Source: Agrococcus carbonis (GTDB lineage: Bacteria > Actinomycetota > Actinomycetes > Actinomycetales > Microbacteriaceae). Taken from it: 64,000 bases of DNA. How positions within the stretch are numbered: position 1 is the stretch's first letter; each line of letters starts with the position of its first letter. This document shows, one piece after another, positions 17,740 to 26,251 of this stretch. The stretch is from contig NZ_LT629734.1 of the NCBI RefSeq assembly GCF_900104705.1, forward strand, positions 2,418,001-2,482,000, read 5' to 3'. Both the position numbers and the translations under genes were made by a program. The notes beneath the pieces were generated by a model. The model was not told where the DNA came from. It was given only the letters and a program-made list of their open reading frames with translations, and did no database searches.

Positions 17740-19068
17740 ATGGAAGCCGTCCTCCTGTTCACCGCGGGCGTGCTCGTCGTCGTCGTCGGCCTCGCCGTCT
17801 CGATCGGCCTGCACGAGCTCGGGCACCTGTGGCCCGCGAAGCTCTTCGGCGTGCGCGTCGGGCAGTGGATGATCGGCTTCGGCCCCACGATCTTCTCGTT
17901 CCGCAAGGGCGAGACCGAGTACGGGATGAAGTGGATCCCGCTCGGCGGCTACATCTCGATGTCGGGCATGTTCCCGCCGCTGAAGCCGGGCGGCGAATCC
18001 CGAGACGCGTCGACCGGCTTCCTCGACACCCTCGTGCAGGACGCCCGCGACTCGAGCGCCGAGACGATCCACGAGGGCGAGGAGCACCGCGCGTTCTGGC
18101 GCCTCGCGACGTGGAAGCGCATCGTCATCATGCTCGGCGGGCCGATGATGAACCTGCTGCTCGCGGTCGTGCTCTACGGCGTCGTGCTGTGCGGCTTCGG
18201 CATAGCGGTGCCCTCGACCACGGTCGCGAGCGTCTCGGAGTGCGTCATCGCCGCATCCGAGGAGCGCACCGACTGCGCGCCCGGCGACCCGCTCGCGCCC
18301 GCCGCGCAAGCGGGTATCGAGCCCGGCGACCGCATCGTCGCGATCGACGGGCAGCCCGTCGACGGCTGGGCCGACATCCAGGGCGCGATCCGCGACCTCG
18401 GAGGCCGCGACGTGCCGTTCGTCGTCGAGCGCGACGGCGCCGAGCAGACCGTCGAGGTCACGCCGATCGCGAGCGAGCGCTACGTCTTCGACGACCTCGG
18501 CCAGATCGTCGAGGTCGAGGGGCAGCCCGTCACCGAGACGATCGGCTTCGTCGGCATCGGCCCGCAGTACGTCGTCGAGCAGCAGCCCGTCACCGCGGTG
18601 CTGCCTGCGGTCGGCGACAACGTCGTGCGCGTCGGCGAGCTCATCCTCAACCTGCCGCAGCGGCTGGTCGACGTCGCGCAGGCGGCGTTCGGCACCGAGG
18701 AGCGCGACCCCAACGGCCCGCTCTCGGTCGTCGGCGTCGGCCGCATGGCGGGCGAGATCGCCGCGCTCGACCAGGTGTCGATCCTCGAGCGCGTGAGCGC
18801 CATGGTGCAGCTGCTCGCGAGCCTCAACGTCGCGCTGTTCGTCTTCAACCTCATCCCGCTCATGCCCCTCGACGGCGGGCACATCCTCGGGGCGGTGGTG
18901 GATGCGGTGCGGCGCGGCTGGGCGCGCCTGCGCGGCAAGGTCGCGACGCCGCTCGACACCGCCAAGTGGGTGCCGCTCACGCTCGGGGTCACCGCGGTCC
19001 TCGGCGTCATGAGCGCGCTGCTCATCTACGCCGACATCGTCAAGCCCATCAGCCTCTTCGGCGGGTAG
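17740..19068 (+). CDS. rseP: site-2 metalloprotease, RseP/Rip1 type (M50)
   Basis: Intramembrane zinc protease of 442 residues that would cut anti-sigma factors or other membrane substrates after a first cleavage. The first membrane helix carries HELGH (residues 25-29), the zinc site. The third ligand is in NLIPLMPLDGGH (Asp378). Between them lies one PDZ domain (IEPGDRIVAIDGQPVDGW). A conserved GFGPTIFSFRKGETEYGMKWIPLGGYI strand block follows the active site (only the start quoted matters: GFGPTIFS). The position after dxr is common in actinobacteria, where dxr, the protease and ispG are neighbours. The extra genes and arrays A and B interrupt that order here. Convergent with the RNase HI fusion. 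Confidence 0.95.
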   Translation: MEAVLLFTAGVLVVVVGLAVSIGLHELGHLWPAKLFGVRVGQWMIGFGPTIFSFRKGETEYGMKWIPLGGYISMSGMFPPLKPGGESRDASTGFLDTLVQDARDSSAETIHEGEEHRAFWRLATWKRIVIMLGGPMMNLLLAVVLYGVVLCGFGIAVPSTTVASVSECVIAASEERTDCAPGDPLAPAAQAGIEPGDRIVAIDGQPVDGWADIQGAIRDLGGRDVPFVVERDGAEQTVEVTPIASERYVFDDLGQIVEVEGQPVTETIGFVGIGPQYVVEQQPVTAVLPAVGDNVVRVGELILNLPQRLVDVAQAAFGTEERDPNGPLSVVGVGRMAGEIAALDQVSILERVSAMVQLLASLNVALFVFNLIPLMPLDGGHILGAVVDAVRRGWARLRGKVATPLDTAKWVPLTLGVTAVLGVMSALLIYADIVKPISLFGG

Positions 19069-19093
19069 CCGGGCTGGCCGCAGCACAGACGCT

Positions 19094-19250
19094 GATCGAG
19101 TAGCGGCCCACCGGGCCGCGTATCGAGATCCCTTCGGTGCGTCTCGATACGCCGCCTGCGGCGGCTCCTCGACGAGCGAGGGGGCGCCCTGCCCGCGGCG
19201 GCTCCTCGACGAGTGAGGCGAGCGTCCCGCCCGCGGCCGCTCCTCGACGA
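19094..19250. repeat. array B: mixed palindromic elements, two subtypes
   Basis: These lie in the 198-bp gap between convergent rseP and the RNase H gene. At 19094-19130 is a 37-bp variant, GATCGAGTAGCGGCCC-ACC-GGGCCGC then GTATCGAGATC, with a 7-bp stem. From 19141 an inverted hybrid begins GTCTCGATACGCCGCC and continues TGC-GGCGGC then TCCTCGAC: its left flank belongs to the GTATCGAGA type and its right flank to the GAGGAGC type. Two shorter pieces ending GCTCCTCGACGAG follow at about 19196-19215 and 19231-19250. Confidence 0.82.
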
Positions 19251-19266
19251 GCGAGGGGAGCGCGCC

Positions 19267-20355
19267 TCAGCGCTCGGGCGTGCCCTGGTGGAACCGCTGG
19301 CGCCAGCGGCCGCCGGACCGCACCCAGAGCGAGCTGCGCAGCGCCGGCGCTTCGCCGACCGACCGCCAGACGACCAGCTGGGCGTCGGGGGCGACCTCGT
19401 GCGTCGCGAGCAGCTCGAGCTCGACCGGGCTCGGCAGCGGCGCGATCTCGGCGAGCAGCTCGTCGCGGCTCCAGCGCCGGCCCGAGGCGCCGATCTCCTC
19501 CCACTCCGGATGCAGCAGCGCGGCGACGCTCGCGGGGTCGGCGCGCACCTCGTCGGTGAGCAGCGAGCGCTCGAGGCGCACGACCTCGGCCTCGGCCGGC
19601 TCGTCGACGAGGAAGTCGAGGCCGTCGAAGAGGTCGACGGTGTCGGTCTGCGAGGTGGGGGCGGTGTCGGTCTCGAGACGCGTGCCGGCTGCGCCGGCGC
19701 GCTCCTCGACCTGCGGAGCGGCGGTGTCGGTCTCGTGACGCGTGCCGGCTGCGCCGGCGCGCTCCTCGACCTGCGAGGGGGCGGTGTCGGTCTCGAGACG
19801 CGTGCCGGCTGCGCCGGCGCGCTCCTCGACCTGCGAGGGGGCGCCGGCGCGCTCCTCGACCTGCGGGGGAACGGAGGCGCCGGCACCCGCGAACCCGGGC
19901 CCCGCATCCGGCACGCGCCCGCGCTGGTAGGCGGCGGCCGCGCCGTTCGCGAGCCGGTCGGCGGCCTCGTTGAGGGGGTGGCCGGCGTGCCCCTTGACCC
20001 ACTCGAAGGTCACGGTGCCGCCCGCGGCGCGGCGTGCCGTCATGAGCCGGTCGAGCTCTTCGAGCAGCTCGCGGTTCATCACGGGCTTGCCGTCGGCCTT
20101 CCGCCAGCCCTTGCGCTTCCAGCCCGGCATCCACTGCGTGATCGCCTTGATGACGTACTGGCTGTCGCACAGCACGTGCAGCTCGTCGACGCCGACGGTC
20201 TGCTGCAGCAGGTCGATGACGGCCGAGAGCTCGCCGATGTTGTTCGTGCCCTGCCGCTGCCCGCCGGCGGCCCAGCGGTCCGCGTCGATGTACCAGCCCC
20301 AGCCGGTGGGGCCGGGATTGCCGAGGGAGGAGCCGTCTGCAGCTGCGGTGATCAC
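19267..20355 (-). CDS. rnhA: ribonuclease HI fused to a C-terminal NTF2-like (DUF4440-type) domain
   Basis: 362 residues. Residues 1-150 are RNase HI, which cleaves RNA in RNA-DNA hybrids: catalytic Asp7, Glu42, Asp64 and Asp133 with His123 in VKGHAGHPLNEAADRLA, and the basic handle QWMPGWKRKGW. Residues ~165-229 are a linker made of three 20-residue repeats (PQVEERAGAAGTRLETDTA and near copies), which is the translation of palindromic repeat array C. Residues ~245-362 form an alpha+beta SnoaL/NTF2-like domain (LLHPEWEEIGASGRRWSRDE, LVVWRSVGEAPALRSSLWVR, WRQRFHQGTP). GTG start at 20355; a CAGGAT hexamer lies 6 nt upstream. The two domains are family calls; why they are fused is unknown. Confidence 0.9.
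   Translation of the reverse strand: MITAAADGSSLGNPGPTGWGWYIDADRWAAGGQRQGTNNIGELSAVIDLLQQTVGVDELHVLCDSQYVIKAITQWMPGWKRKGWRKADGKPVMNRELLEELDRLMTARRAAGGTVTFEWVKGHAGHPLNEAADRLANGAAAAYQRGRVPDAGPGFAGAGASVPPQVEERAGAPSQVEERAGAAGTRLETDTAPSQVEERAGAAGTRHETDTAAPQVEERAGAAGTRLETDTAPTSQTDTVDLFDGLDFLVDEPAEAEVVRLERSLLTDEVRADPASVAALLHPEWEEIGASGRRWSRDELLAEIAPLPSPVELELLATHEVAPDAQLVVWRSVGEAPALRSSLWVRSGGRWRQRFHQGTPER
19669..19861. repeat. array C: palindromic elements inside the rnhA coding sequence
   Basis: Three full copies at 19669-19711, 19729-19771 and 19789-19831 plus a right-half copy at about 19841-19861, in inverted orientation relative to arrays A and D-F. Each has GGTCTCGWGACGCGT, inner stem GCCGGC-TGC-GCCGGC, then GCGCTCCTCGACC. 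The period is exactly 60 bp, so the reading frame of rnhA is kept and each copy adds 20 residues. Copies differ at single bases (GAG versus GTG changes Leu to His in the protein). Confidence 0.95.
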
Positions 20356-20403
20356 CCGATGATCCTGCCAGCCGCGACGACGGCCGCGCACAGCGGCGGA
20401 GCG

Positions 20404-20409
20404 TAGGCT
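20404..20409 (+). promoter_or_regulatory. -10 box TAGGCT of ispG, leaderless
   Basis: TAGGCT lies 6 nt before the ispG ATG at 20416; no Shine-Dalgarno is present. Confidence 0.55.
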
Positions 20410-20415
20410 GGGCGC

Positions 20416-21558
20416 ATGGCAGCCATCAACCTCGGCAAGCCCGAGCCGCTCACGCTCGCGCCCCGCCGCAAGAGCCGGCAGATCCGCGTGGGCAAGGTGC
20501 TCGTGGGCGGCGACGCGCCCGTCTCGGTGCAGTCGATGACCACCACGAAGACCACCGACATCAACGCGACGCTGCAGCAGATCGCCGAGCTCACCGCCAC
20601 CGGCTGCGACATCGTGCGCGTCGCGGTGCCGAGCCAGGACGACGCGGATGTGCTGCACATCATCGCGAAGAAGAGCCAGATCCCGGTCATCGCCGACATC
20701 CACTTCCAGCCGAAGTACGTCTTCCAGGCGATCGATGCCGGCTGCGCCGCCGTGCGCGTCAACCCGGGCAACATCCGCAAGTTCGACGACAAGGTCGGCG
20801 AGATCGCGAAGGCCGCGAAGGACGCCGGCACGAGCCTGCGCATCGGCGTCAACGCCGGCAGCCTCGACCCCCGCCTGCTCGAGAAGTACGGCAAGGCCAC
20901 CCCCGAGGCGCTCGTCGAGTCGGCGGTCTGGGAGGCGAGCCTGTTCGAGGAGCACGACTTCCACGACTTCAAGATCTCGGTCAAGCACCACGACCCGGTC
21001 GTGATGGTGAAGACCTACCGCATGCTCGCCGAGCGCGGCGACTGGCCCCTGCACCTCGGCGTCACCGAGGCCGGGCCCGCGTTCCAGGGCACGATCAAGT
21101 CGGCGACGGCCTTCGGCATCCTGCTCGCCGAGGGCATCGGCGACACGATCCGCGTCTCGCTCTCCGCCCCGCCGGTCGAGGAGATCAAGGTGGGGATGCA
21201 GATCCTGCAGTCGCTGGGCCTGCGCGAGAAGAAGCTCGAGATCGTCTCGTGCCCCTCGTGCGGCCGCGCCCAGGTCGACGTGTACACGCTCGCGGAGGAC
21301 GTCACCGAGGGCCTCAAGGACGTGCAGGTGCCGCTGCGCGTCGCGGTGATGGGATGCGTCGTCAACGGTCCGGGCGAGGCCCGCGAGGCCGACCTCGGGG
21401 TCGCCTCGGGCAACGGCAAGGGCCAGATCTTCATCAAGGGCGAGGTCATCAAGACCGTGCCGGAGTCGGAGATCGTCGCGACCCTCATCGAGGAGGCGCG
21501 CCGCATCGCCGACGAGCAGGGCCTGCCCGCCGGCGACGCCGAGGTCGTCACGGTCTGA
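20416..21558 (+). CDS. ispG: 4-hydroxy-3-methylbut-2-enyl diphosphate synthase (GcpE)
   Basis: IspG, 380 residues, a [4Fe-4S] enzyme that reduces MEcPP to HMBPP in the MEP pathway. Clear markers are [13 protein letters not shown] near the start, [21 protein letters not shown], and the cluster ligands: CPSCGR (two cysteines) and the third in [11 protein letters not shown]. The Glu in [13 protein letters not shown] completes the cluster site. Length and order match single-domain bacterial IspG. Own leaderless promoter, divergent from rnhA. An MFS gene starts 13 bases after its stop and is probably co-transcribed in part. Confidence 0.97.
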   Translation: MAAINLGKPEPLTLAPRRKSRQIRVGKVLVGGDAPVSVQSMTTTKTTDINATLQQIAELTATGCDIVRVAVPSQDDADVLHIIAKKSQIPVIADIHFQPKYVFQAIDAGCAAVRVNPGNIRKFDDKVGEIAKAAKDAGTSLRIGVNAGSLDPRLLEKYGKATPEALVESAVWEASLFEEHDFHDFKISVKHHDPVVMVKTYRMLAERGDWPLHLGVTEAGPAFQGTIKSATAFGILLAEGIGDTIRVSLSAPPVEEIKVGMQILQSLGLREKKLEIVSCPSCGRAQVDVYTLAEDVTEGLKDVQVPLRVAVMGCVVNGPGEAREADLGVASGNGKGQIFIKGEVIKTVPESEIVATLIEEARRIADEQGLPAGDAEVVTV

Positions 21559-21571
21559 CGATGGGCCGCAG

Positions 21572-22807
21572 GTGACCGCCGCGCCCGCCGTCGACATCCG
21601 CGGCGCGCAGCGGCGCACGCTCACGGTGCTCTCGGCCGGGCAGGCGCTCGGCGGGCTCTCGAACGGCGTCGCCCTCGGCGTCGGCGCGCTGCTCGTCGAG
21701 CAGGTCACGGGCGACCCCGCGCTCGCGGGGCTCGCGGCGACGATGCTCACGCTCGGCGGCGCGCTGCTCGCCGTGCCGCTGGCTCGGCTCGCGGACCGAC
21801 GGGGCCGCCGCGTCTCCCTCACGACCGGGGCGCTCATCGCGCTCGCGGGCGCCCTGCTGCTCGCCCTCGGCGGCACGCTCGGCGCCGCGTGGATCGTGCT
21901 GCCGGGGTTCTCGGTGCTCGGCGCGAGCACGGCGATCAACCTGCAGTCGCGCTTCGCCGCGACCGACCTCTCCGAGCCCCGCCATCGCGGCCGCGACCTC
22001 TCGCTCGTCGTGTGGATGACGACGCTCGGCGTGATCATCGGCCCCAACCTGATCCCGGCGGGGGATGCGCTCGGCACGGCGATGGAACTGCCCCACCTCG
22101 TCGGCGCCTACCTCATCTCCGCCGCCGCGCTCGTGGTCGCCGCCACGCTCCTGTGGACAGGGCTGCGGCCCGATCCGCTCTTGACGGCGCGAGGGCTCGT
22201 CGAGGCGAGCGACCGCGTCATCCCGGCGCTGCGGCTCCTGCAGCACCCGCGCGCGCTCGCCGCGGTCGTCGCGATCGCGTGCGCGCAGGCGACGATGGTC
22301 GGCATCATGGCGCTCACGCCCGTGCACCTCGAGCACGACGGCCACGGGCTCGCGATGATCGGGCTCACGATGAGCGCCCACACCGCGGGCATGTACGCGC
22401 TCGCGCCCGTCTTCGGCTGGCTCACCGACCGCATCGGCGCGCGCTGGGTCGCGGTCGGGGGAGCGGCGATGCTCGCGGCGAGCGTCGGCACCGCGCTCGC
22501 GCTCGAGTCGCTGCTCGCGCCCGTGCCGCTCGCGCTGCTGGGCCTCGGCTGGAGCGCCGCGACGGTCGCGGGATCCACGATCGTCGCCGGCGCCGTGCCG
22601 GCCGACCTCCGACCGGCGCTGCAGGGCCGCAGCGACCTCGTCATGGGGCTCTCGGGCGCCGCTGCCGGCGCGCTCGCTGGTCCCGTGCTCGGCGTCGTCG
22701 GCTACGCGGGGCTCAACCTCGCGACGCTGCCGGTCATCGCCGCCGTCGCGGTCGCCGCGATCATCGCCACGCGTCCAGCGGGGGGATCGCGCGAGCCGGT
22801 AGCGTGA
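21572..22807 (+). CDS. major facilitator superfamily transporter
   Basis: 411-residue membrane protein with about 12 hydrophobic segments, typical of MFS drug-efflux or small-molecule exporters. The loop between helices 2 and 3 holds the family motif A in the form LARLADRRGRRVSL, and its second-half counterpart reads FGWLTDRIGARWV. No substrate is apparent. GTG start 13 nt after ispG. A TAGCGT hexamer overlapping its stop (22800-22805) may start the next operon. Confidence 0.92.
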   Translation: MTAAPAVDIRGAQRRTLTVLSAGQALGGLSNGVALGVGALLVEQVTGDPALAGLAATMLTLGGALLAVPLARLADRRGRRVSLTTGALIALAGALLLALGGTLGAAWIVLPGFSVLGASTAINLQSRFAATDLSEPRHRGRDLSLVVWMTTLGVIIGPNLIPAGDALGTAMELPHLVGAYLISAAALVVAATLLWTGLRPDPLLTARGLVEASDRVIPALRLLQHPRALAAVVAIACAQATMVGIMALTPVHLEHDGHGLAMIGLTMSAHTAGMYALAPVFGWLTDRIGARWVAVGGAAMLAASVGTALALESLLAPVPLALLGLGWSAATVAGSTIVAGAVPADLRPALQGRSDLVMGLSGAAAGALAGPVLGVVGYAGLNLATLPVIAAVAVAAIIATRPAGGSREPVA

Positions 22808-22879
22808 CCGGAGCGCGGGCGCGCCGCCCCGCCGATCGACGCACGACCGACCAGCGAGGCCGACCATGAGGAGCGACGC

Positions 22880-23887
22880 GTGACCCAAGCAGTGCCCGGC
22901 CGGGAGCCGATCACGCCCGAGGAGCTGGAGCGCGCGAAGGGCATCATCCGCGAGATCGAGCAGGCGTTCCAGTCGACCGTCGTCGGCCAGCACCAGCTGC
23001 TGCGCTCACTGCTCGTCGCGCTGCTGACCGGCGGCCACGTGCTCATGGAGTCGGTGCCGGGCCTCGCGAAGACGACCGCGGCCGCGACGCTCGCGCGCTC
23101 GGTCTCGGCGTCGTTCCACCGCATCCAGTGCACCCCCGACCTGCTGCCGAGCGACATCGTCGGCACGCAGATCTACGACCAGCACTCGGGCGACTTCCGC
23201 ACCCAGCTCGGGCCCGTGCACGCCAACTTCGTGCTGCTCGACGAGATCAACCGCTCGAGCGCGAAGACGCAGTCGGCGATGCTCGAGGCGATGCAGGAGC
23301 GGCAGACGTCCATCGGCGGCGAGACCTACCCGCTGCCGGCGCCGTTCCTCGTGCTCGCGACGCAGAACCCGATCGAGCAGGAGGGCACGTACACGCTGCC
23401 CGAGGCGCAGCTCGACCGCTTCCTGCTCAAGGAGATCCTCACCTACCCCTCGCCGACCGAGGAGGCGGAGATCGTGCGCCGCGCCGAGGCGGGCGTCTTC
23501 GAGGACGGCCACGACCGGCCCGTCGCGACGCTCGACGACGTGCGCTTCCTCCAGGGGCTCGTCAAGCGCGTCTACGTCGACCAGGCGATCACGAACTACG
23601 TCGTGCAGCTCATGTACGTCACGCGCCACGCGGAGGACTACATCGGCGCGCAGCTCGCCGGCTACATCGAGTACGGCGCGAGCCCGCGCGGCTCGCTCTC
23701 GTTCGCGCAGGCGTCCCGCGCGCTCGCGCTCGTGCAGGGCCGCGATTGGGTCATCCCCGAGGACATCAAGGATCTGCGGCACGCGGTGCTGCGCCACCGC
23801 CTCATCCTCGGCTACGAGGCCGAGGCCGACGGCGTGACGAGCGAGCAGATCATCGACGCCATCTTCGGCGCCGTGCGGACCCCGTAG
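22880..23887 (+). CDS. MoxR-family AAA+ ATPase (second copy, Bat-type operon)
   Basis: 335-residue MoxR ATPase. Walker A is VPGLAKT (residues 59-65), the Ala variant usual for Bat-operon MoxR proteins, in contrast to GTGKT in the first copy. It also shows LLDEINRSSAKTQSAMLEAM, ATQNPIEQEGTYTLPEAQLD and PRGSLSFAQASRALALVQGRD. It heads a tight six-gene operon: DUF58, DUF4381-like, two VWA proteins and a TPR-like protein. It is thought to remodel VWA/DUF58 partners at the membrane. GTG start with GAGGAG 8 nt upstream. Confidence 0.95.
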   Translation: MTQAVPGREPITPEELERAKGIIREIEQAFQSTVVGQHQLLRSLLVALLTGGHVLMESVPGLAKTTAAATLARSVSASFHRIQCTPDLLPSDIVGTQIYDQHSGDFRTQLGPVHANFVLLDEINRSSAKTQSAMLEAMQERQTSIGGETYPLPAPFLVLATQNPIEQEGTYTLPEAQLDRFLLKEILTYPSPTEEAEIVRRAEAGVFEDGHDRPVATLDDVRFLQGLVKRVYVDQAITNYVVQLMYVTRHAEDYIGAQLAGYIEYGASPRGSLSFAQASRALALVQGRDWVIPEDIKDLRHAVLRHRLILGYEAEADGVTSEQIIDAIFGAVRTP

Positions 23888-23896
23888 GCGGCGGGC

Positions 23897-24784
23897 ATGG
23901 AGCGGCGGCTGCGCAAGGTGAAGACGACGATGTCGATTCACGCGCACCGTCGCACGCTCGAGCTGCTCGACGGCGAGTACGCGTCGATCCACCACGGCCG
24001 CAGCCACGACTTCGACGACCTGCGCGAGTACCAGCCGGGCGACGAGGTGAAGGACATCGACTGGAAGGCGACGGCGCGCAGCCACGTGCCGCTCATCAAG
24101 CGCTACATCGCGTCGCGCCAGCACAACCTGCTGCTCGTGGTCGACTCGGGCCGCAACATGGCCGCGACCGCCGAGTCGGGGGAGTCGAAGCGCGAGCTCG
24201 CGATCCTCGTCGCCGGCGTGCTCGGCTACCTCGCCACCCGCCACGGCGACCGCGTCGCGCTGCTCATGGGCGACGCGGAGCGCCGCGAGGACATGCCGGA
24301 GGGCGGCTCCGAGTCGCACCTCGAGCGCATCCTGCGCCGCGTCGACCACGCGATCGCCGTCGACGGCCCGCGCTCGAGCCTCGTCGACGTGCTCGAGCAC
24401 GCGGTGCGCCGCATGCGCCGCCGATCGCTCATCGTCGTGATCGCCGACGACCTCGCGTACACGCACGACCTCGACGTGCACCTCGGCCGCCTGCACACCC
24501 GCCACGAGGTGCTGTGGGTCTCGATCGGCGACGCCGACCTGATGGCGCGCGCCGGCGACCACCGCGAGCTCGTCGGCGTCGACACCGGGGTCGGCCTTCC
24601 CGCGTTCCTCCGGCGCGACCGGGGGCTGCGCCGCGCGTTCGACGCCGAGAGCGCGGCCCGGCGCGAGCGGCTCGAGACCGGCCTGCGCTCGCTCGGCATC
24701 GCCTCCGTGCGCGTCGCGTCGTCGGCGACCGCGATCGGCTCGCTCTTCCGCCTGCTCGAGAGGCACCGCCGTGCCCGCCGCTGA
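23897..24784 (+). CDS. DUF58 domain protein, soluble
   Basis: 295 residues with no membrane segment, unlike the first DUF58 protein. The family motif reads DDLREYQPGDEVKDIDWKAT followed by LIKRYIASRQHNLLLVVDSG; the VDSGRNM stretch is a partial VWA MIDAS. It begins 9 bases after the MoxR stop. Its last 14 bases overlap the next gene. Family role: partner of MoxR in envelope-stress or maturation systems; the exact function is unknown. Confidence 0.93.
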   Translation: MERRLRKVKTTMSIHAHRRTLELLDGEYASIHHGRSHDFDDLREYQPGDEVKDIDWKATARSHVPLIKRYIASRQHNLLLVVDSGRNMAATAESGESKRELAILVAGVLGYLATRHGDRVALLMGDAERREDMPEGGSESHLERILRRVDHAIAVDGPRSSLVDVLEHAVRRMRRRSLIVVIADDLAYTHDLDVHLGRLHTRHEVLWVSIGDADLMARAGDHRELVGVDTGVGLPAFLRRDRGLRRAFDAESAARRERLETGLRSLGIASVRVASSATAIGSLFRLLERHRRARR

Positions 24785-25271
24785 GCTCGCGGACGGCCTC
24801 GCGCGGCTGCCGGCCCCCGACACCTACGGCCCGTTCGGCTACGGCCCGTGGTGGGTGCTCGGCGCCGCGGCGCTCCTGCTCGTCGCGACGGCCTACGCGC
24901 TCGCGTGGGCGTGGACGAGGCCGCGCGGCATCCTCACGCCGCCGCCCCCGCCTGTCGCGCCGATCGACGTGCGCAGCGTCAAGCAGAAGTACCTCGGCAT
25001 GATCGACGAGGTCGCCGCCGAGCATGCCGCGGGCGAGCTCGAGCCGCGCGCGCTCGCGCAGCGCCTGAGCCTCGTGCTGCGCTTCTTCGCGCACGAGTCC
25101 ACCGGGGTCGTCGCCGAGGTCATGACGCTCCGCGACCTCGGCGGCGCCGACCTGCCGACCGTCGAGGGCGCCGTCGCGCAGTACTACCCGGCGTCGTTCC
25201 GACGCGCGGCGAAGCACGACCCGGATGCGGCGATCGCCGCCGCACGGCAGGTGGTGGCGACGTGGATGTGA
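24771..25271 (+). CDS. DUF4381-like membrane protein of the MoxR/VWA operon
   Basis: 166 residues: short N-terminal segment, one membrane helix (PWWVLGAAALLLVATAYALAW), a Pro-rich stretch and a helical cytoplasmic domain with RLSLVLRFFAHESTGV, the kind of helical region seen in DUF4381 proteins of Bat operons. The GTG start lies 14 bases inside the preceding gene. Its TGA overlaps the next GTG by four bases. The family call rests on position and layout; the function is unknown. Confidence 0.78.
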   Translation: MPAAELADGLARLPAPDTYGPFGYGPWWVLGAAALLLVATAYALAWAWTRPRGILTPPPPPVAPIDVRSVKQKYLGMIDEVAAEHAAGELEPRALAQRLSLVLRFFAHESTGVVAEVMTLRDLGGADLPTVEGAVAQYYPASFRRAAKHDPDAAIAAARQVVATWM

Positions 25272-26251
25272 CGCTGCTGTGGCCGTGGGTCGTGGCCGCC
25301 GCGGCCGTCGTCGCCGTCGCGCTCGCCGCCCTGGGCCTCGTCCTGCCGCGCCGCCGCCGCGATCGTGGTCTGCCGGTCGCGCACGTCGACCGCATGACGG
25401 GGCTCGCGGTCTTCCGCGGGGCGCTGCTGCGCTACCGGGCGTGGATCGCCGGCGCGCTCGTCGCGGCGCTCGCCGGCGCGATCGTCGCCGGTGTGATCGG
25501 CTCGCGCCCCTCGGGGGTGCACGCCAACCAGGAGGACGACTACAAGCGCGACATCGTGCTGTGCCTCGACGTCTCGGGCTCGATGGTCGACGTCGACGCC
25601 GAGATCCTGGGCGTCTACCAGCAGATCGCGAGCGAGCTCGACGGCGAGCGCATCGGCATGCGCGTGTGGGACGCCTCGAGCGTCATGGCCTTCCCGCTCA
25701 CGAGCGACTACGACTACATCGCCGGGCAGCTGGGCCGCTACCAGCGGGCCCTCAACGGCCAGCTCGGCCCCGACGAGCAGTTCAACTACCTCGCCGGCAC
25801 CACCAACGGCCTCGGCGCATCGCTCGTCGGCGACGGCCTCGCCTCGTGCGTGCTCGACTTCGCCGACCTCGAGGCGAGCGAGCGGCCGCGCTCGATCATC
25901 CTCGCGACCGACAACATGGTGAACGGCCAGCAGATCTTCTCCCTCCCGCAGGCCGGCCAGCTCGCGGTCGACCACGAGGTGCGCGTCTACGCCATCAACC
26001 CCTTCGACTGGGGCGGCGACCCGGCTTCGAACGAGCTGCGCGAGGTCTCCGAGGGCACCGGCGGCGCCTACTTCCCGCTCGACTTCGCCCAGACGGTGCC
26101 GCAGATCGTCGACCGGATCAACGCGATCGAGGCCGGCTACATCGAGACCCCGCCGCAGATCCAGCTCGTCGACCGGCCCGGCGCGATGCCGCTCGTCGTG
26201 CTCGTGCTCACCGCCATCGTGTGCGCGATCGCCTGGAGGGTGCGCCTGTGA
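25268..26251 (+). CDS. VWA domain membrane protein, BatA-like
   Basis: 327 residues. N-terminal membrane helix, a second one near 60-80 (WIAGALVAALAGAIVAGVIG), then a von Willebrand A domain with MIDAS motif DVSGSM, conserved Thr/Asp positions (AGTTNGLG, LATDN), and a C-terminal membrane helix (PLVVLVLTAIVCAIAW). This is the BatA layout. Start: of two in-frame GTG codons (25262, 25268) I prefer 25268, which forms the GTGA overlap seen throughout the operon. It probably binds metal and a protein partner outside the membrane and is remodeled by MoxR. Confidence 0.9.
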   Translation: MTLLWPWVVAAAAVVAVALAALGLVLPRRRRDRGLPVAHVDRMTGLAVFRGALLRYRAWIAGALVAALAGAIVAGVIGSRPSGVHANQEDDYKRDIVLCLDVSGSMVDVDAEILGVYQQIASELDGERIGMRVWDASSVMAFPLTSDYDYIAGQLGRYQRALNGQLGPDEQFNYLAGTTNGLGASLVGDGLASCVLDFADLEASERPRSIILATDNMVNGQQIFSLPQAGQLAVDHEVRVYAINPFDWGGDPASNELREVSEGTGGAYFPLDFAQTVPQIVDRINAIEAGYIETPPQIQLVDRPGAMPLVVLVLTAIVCAIAWRVRL

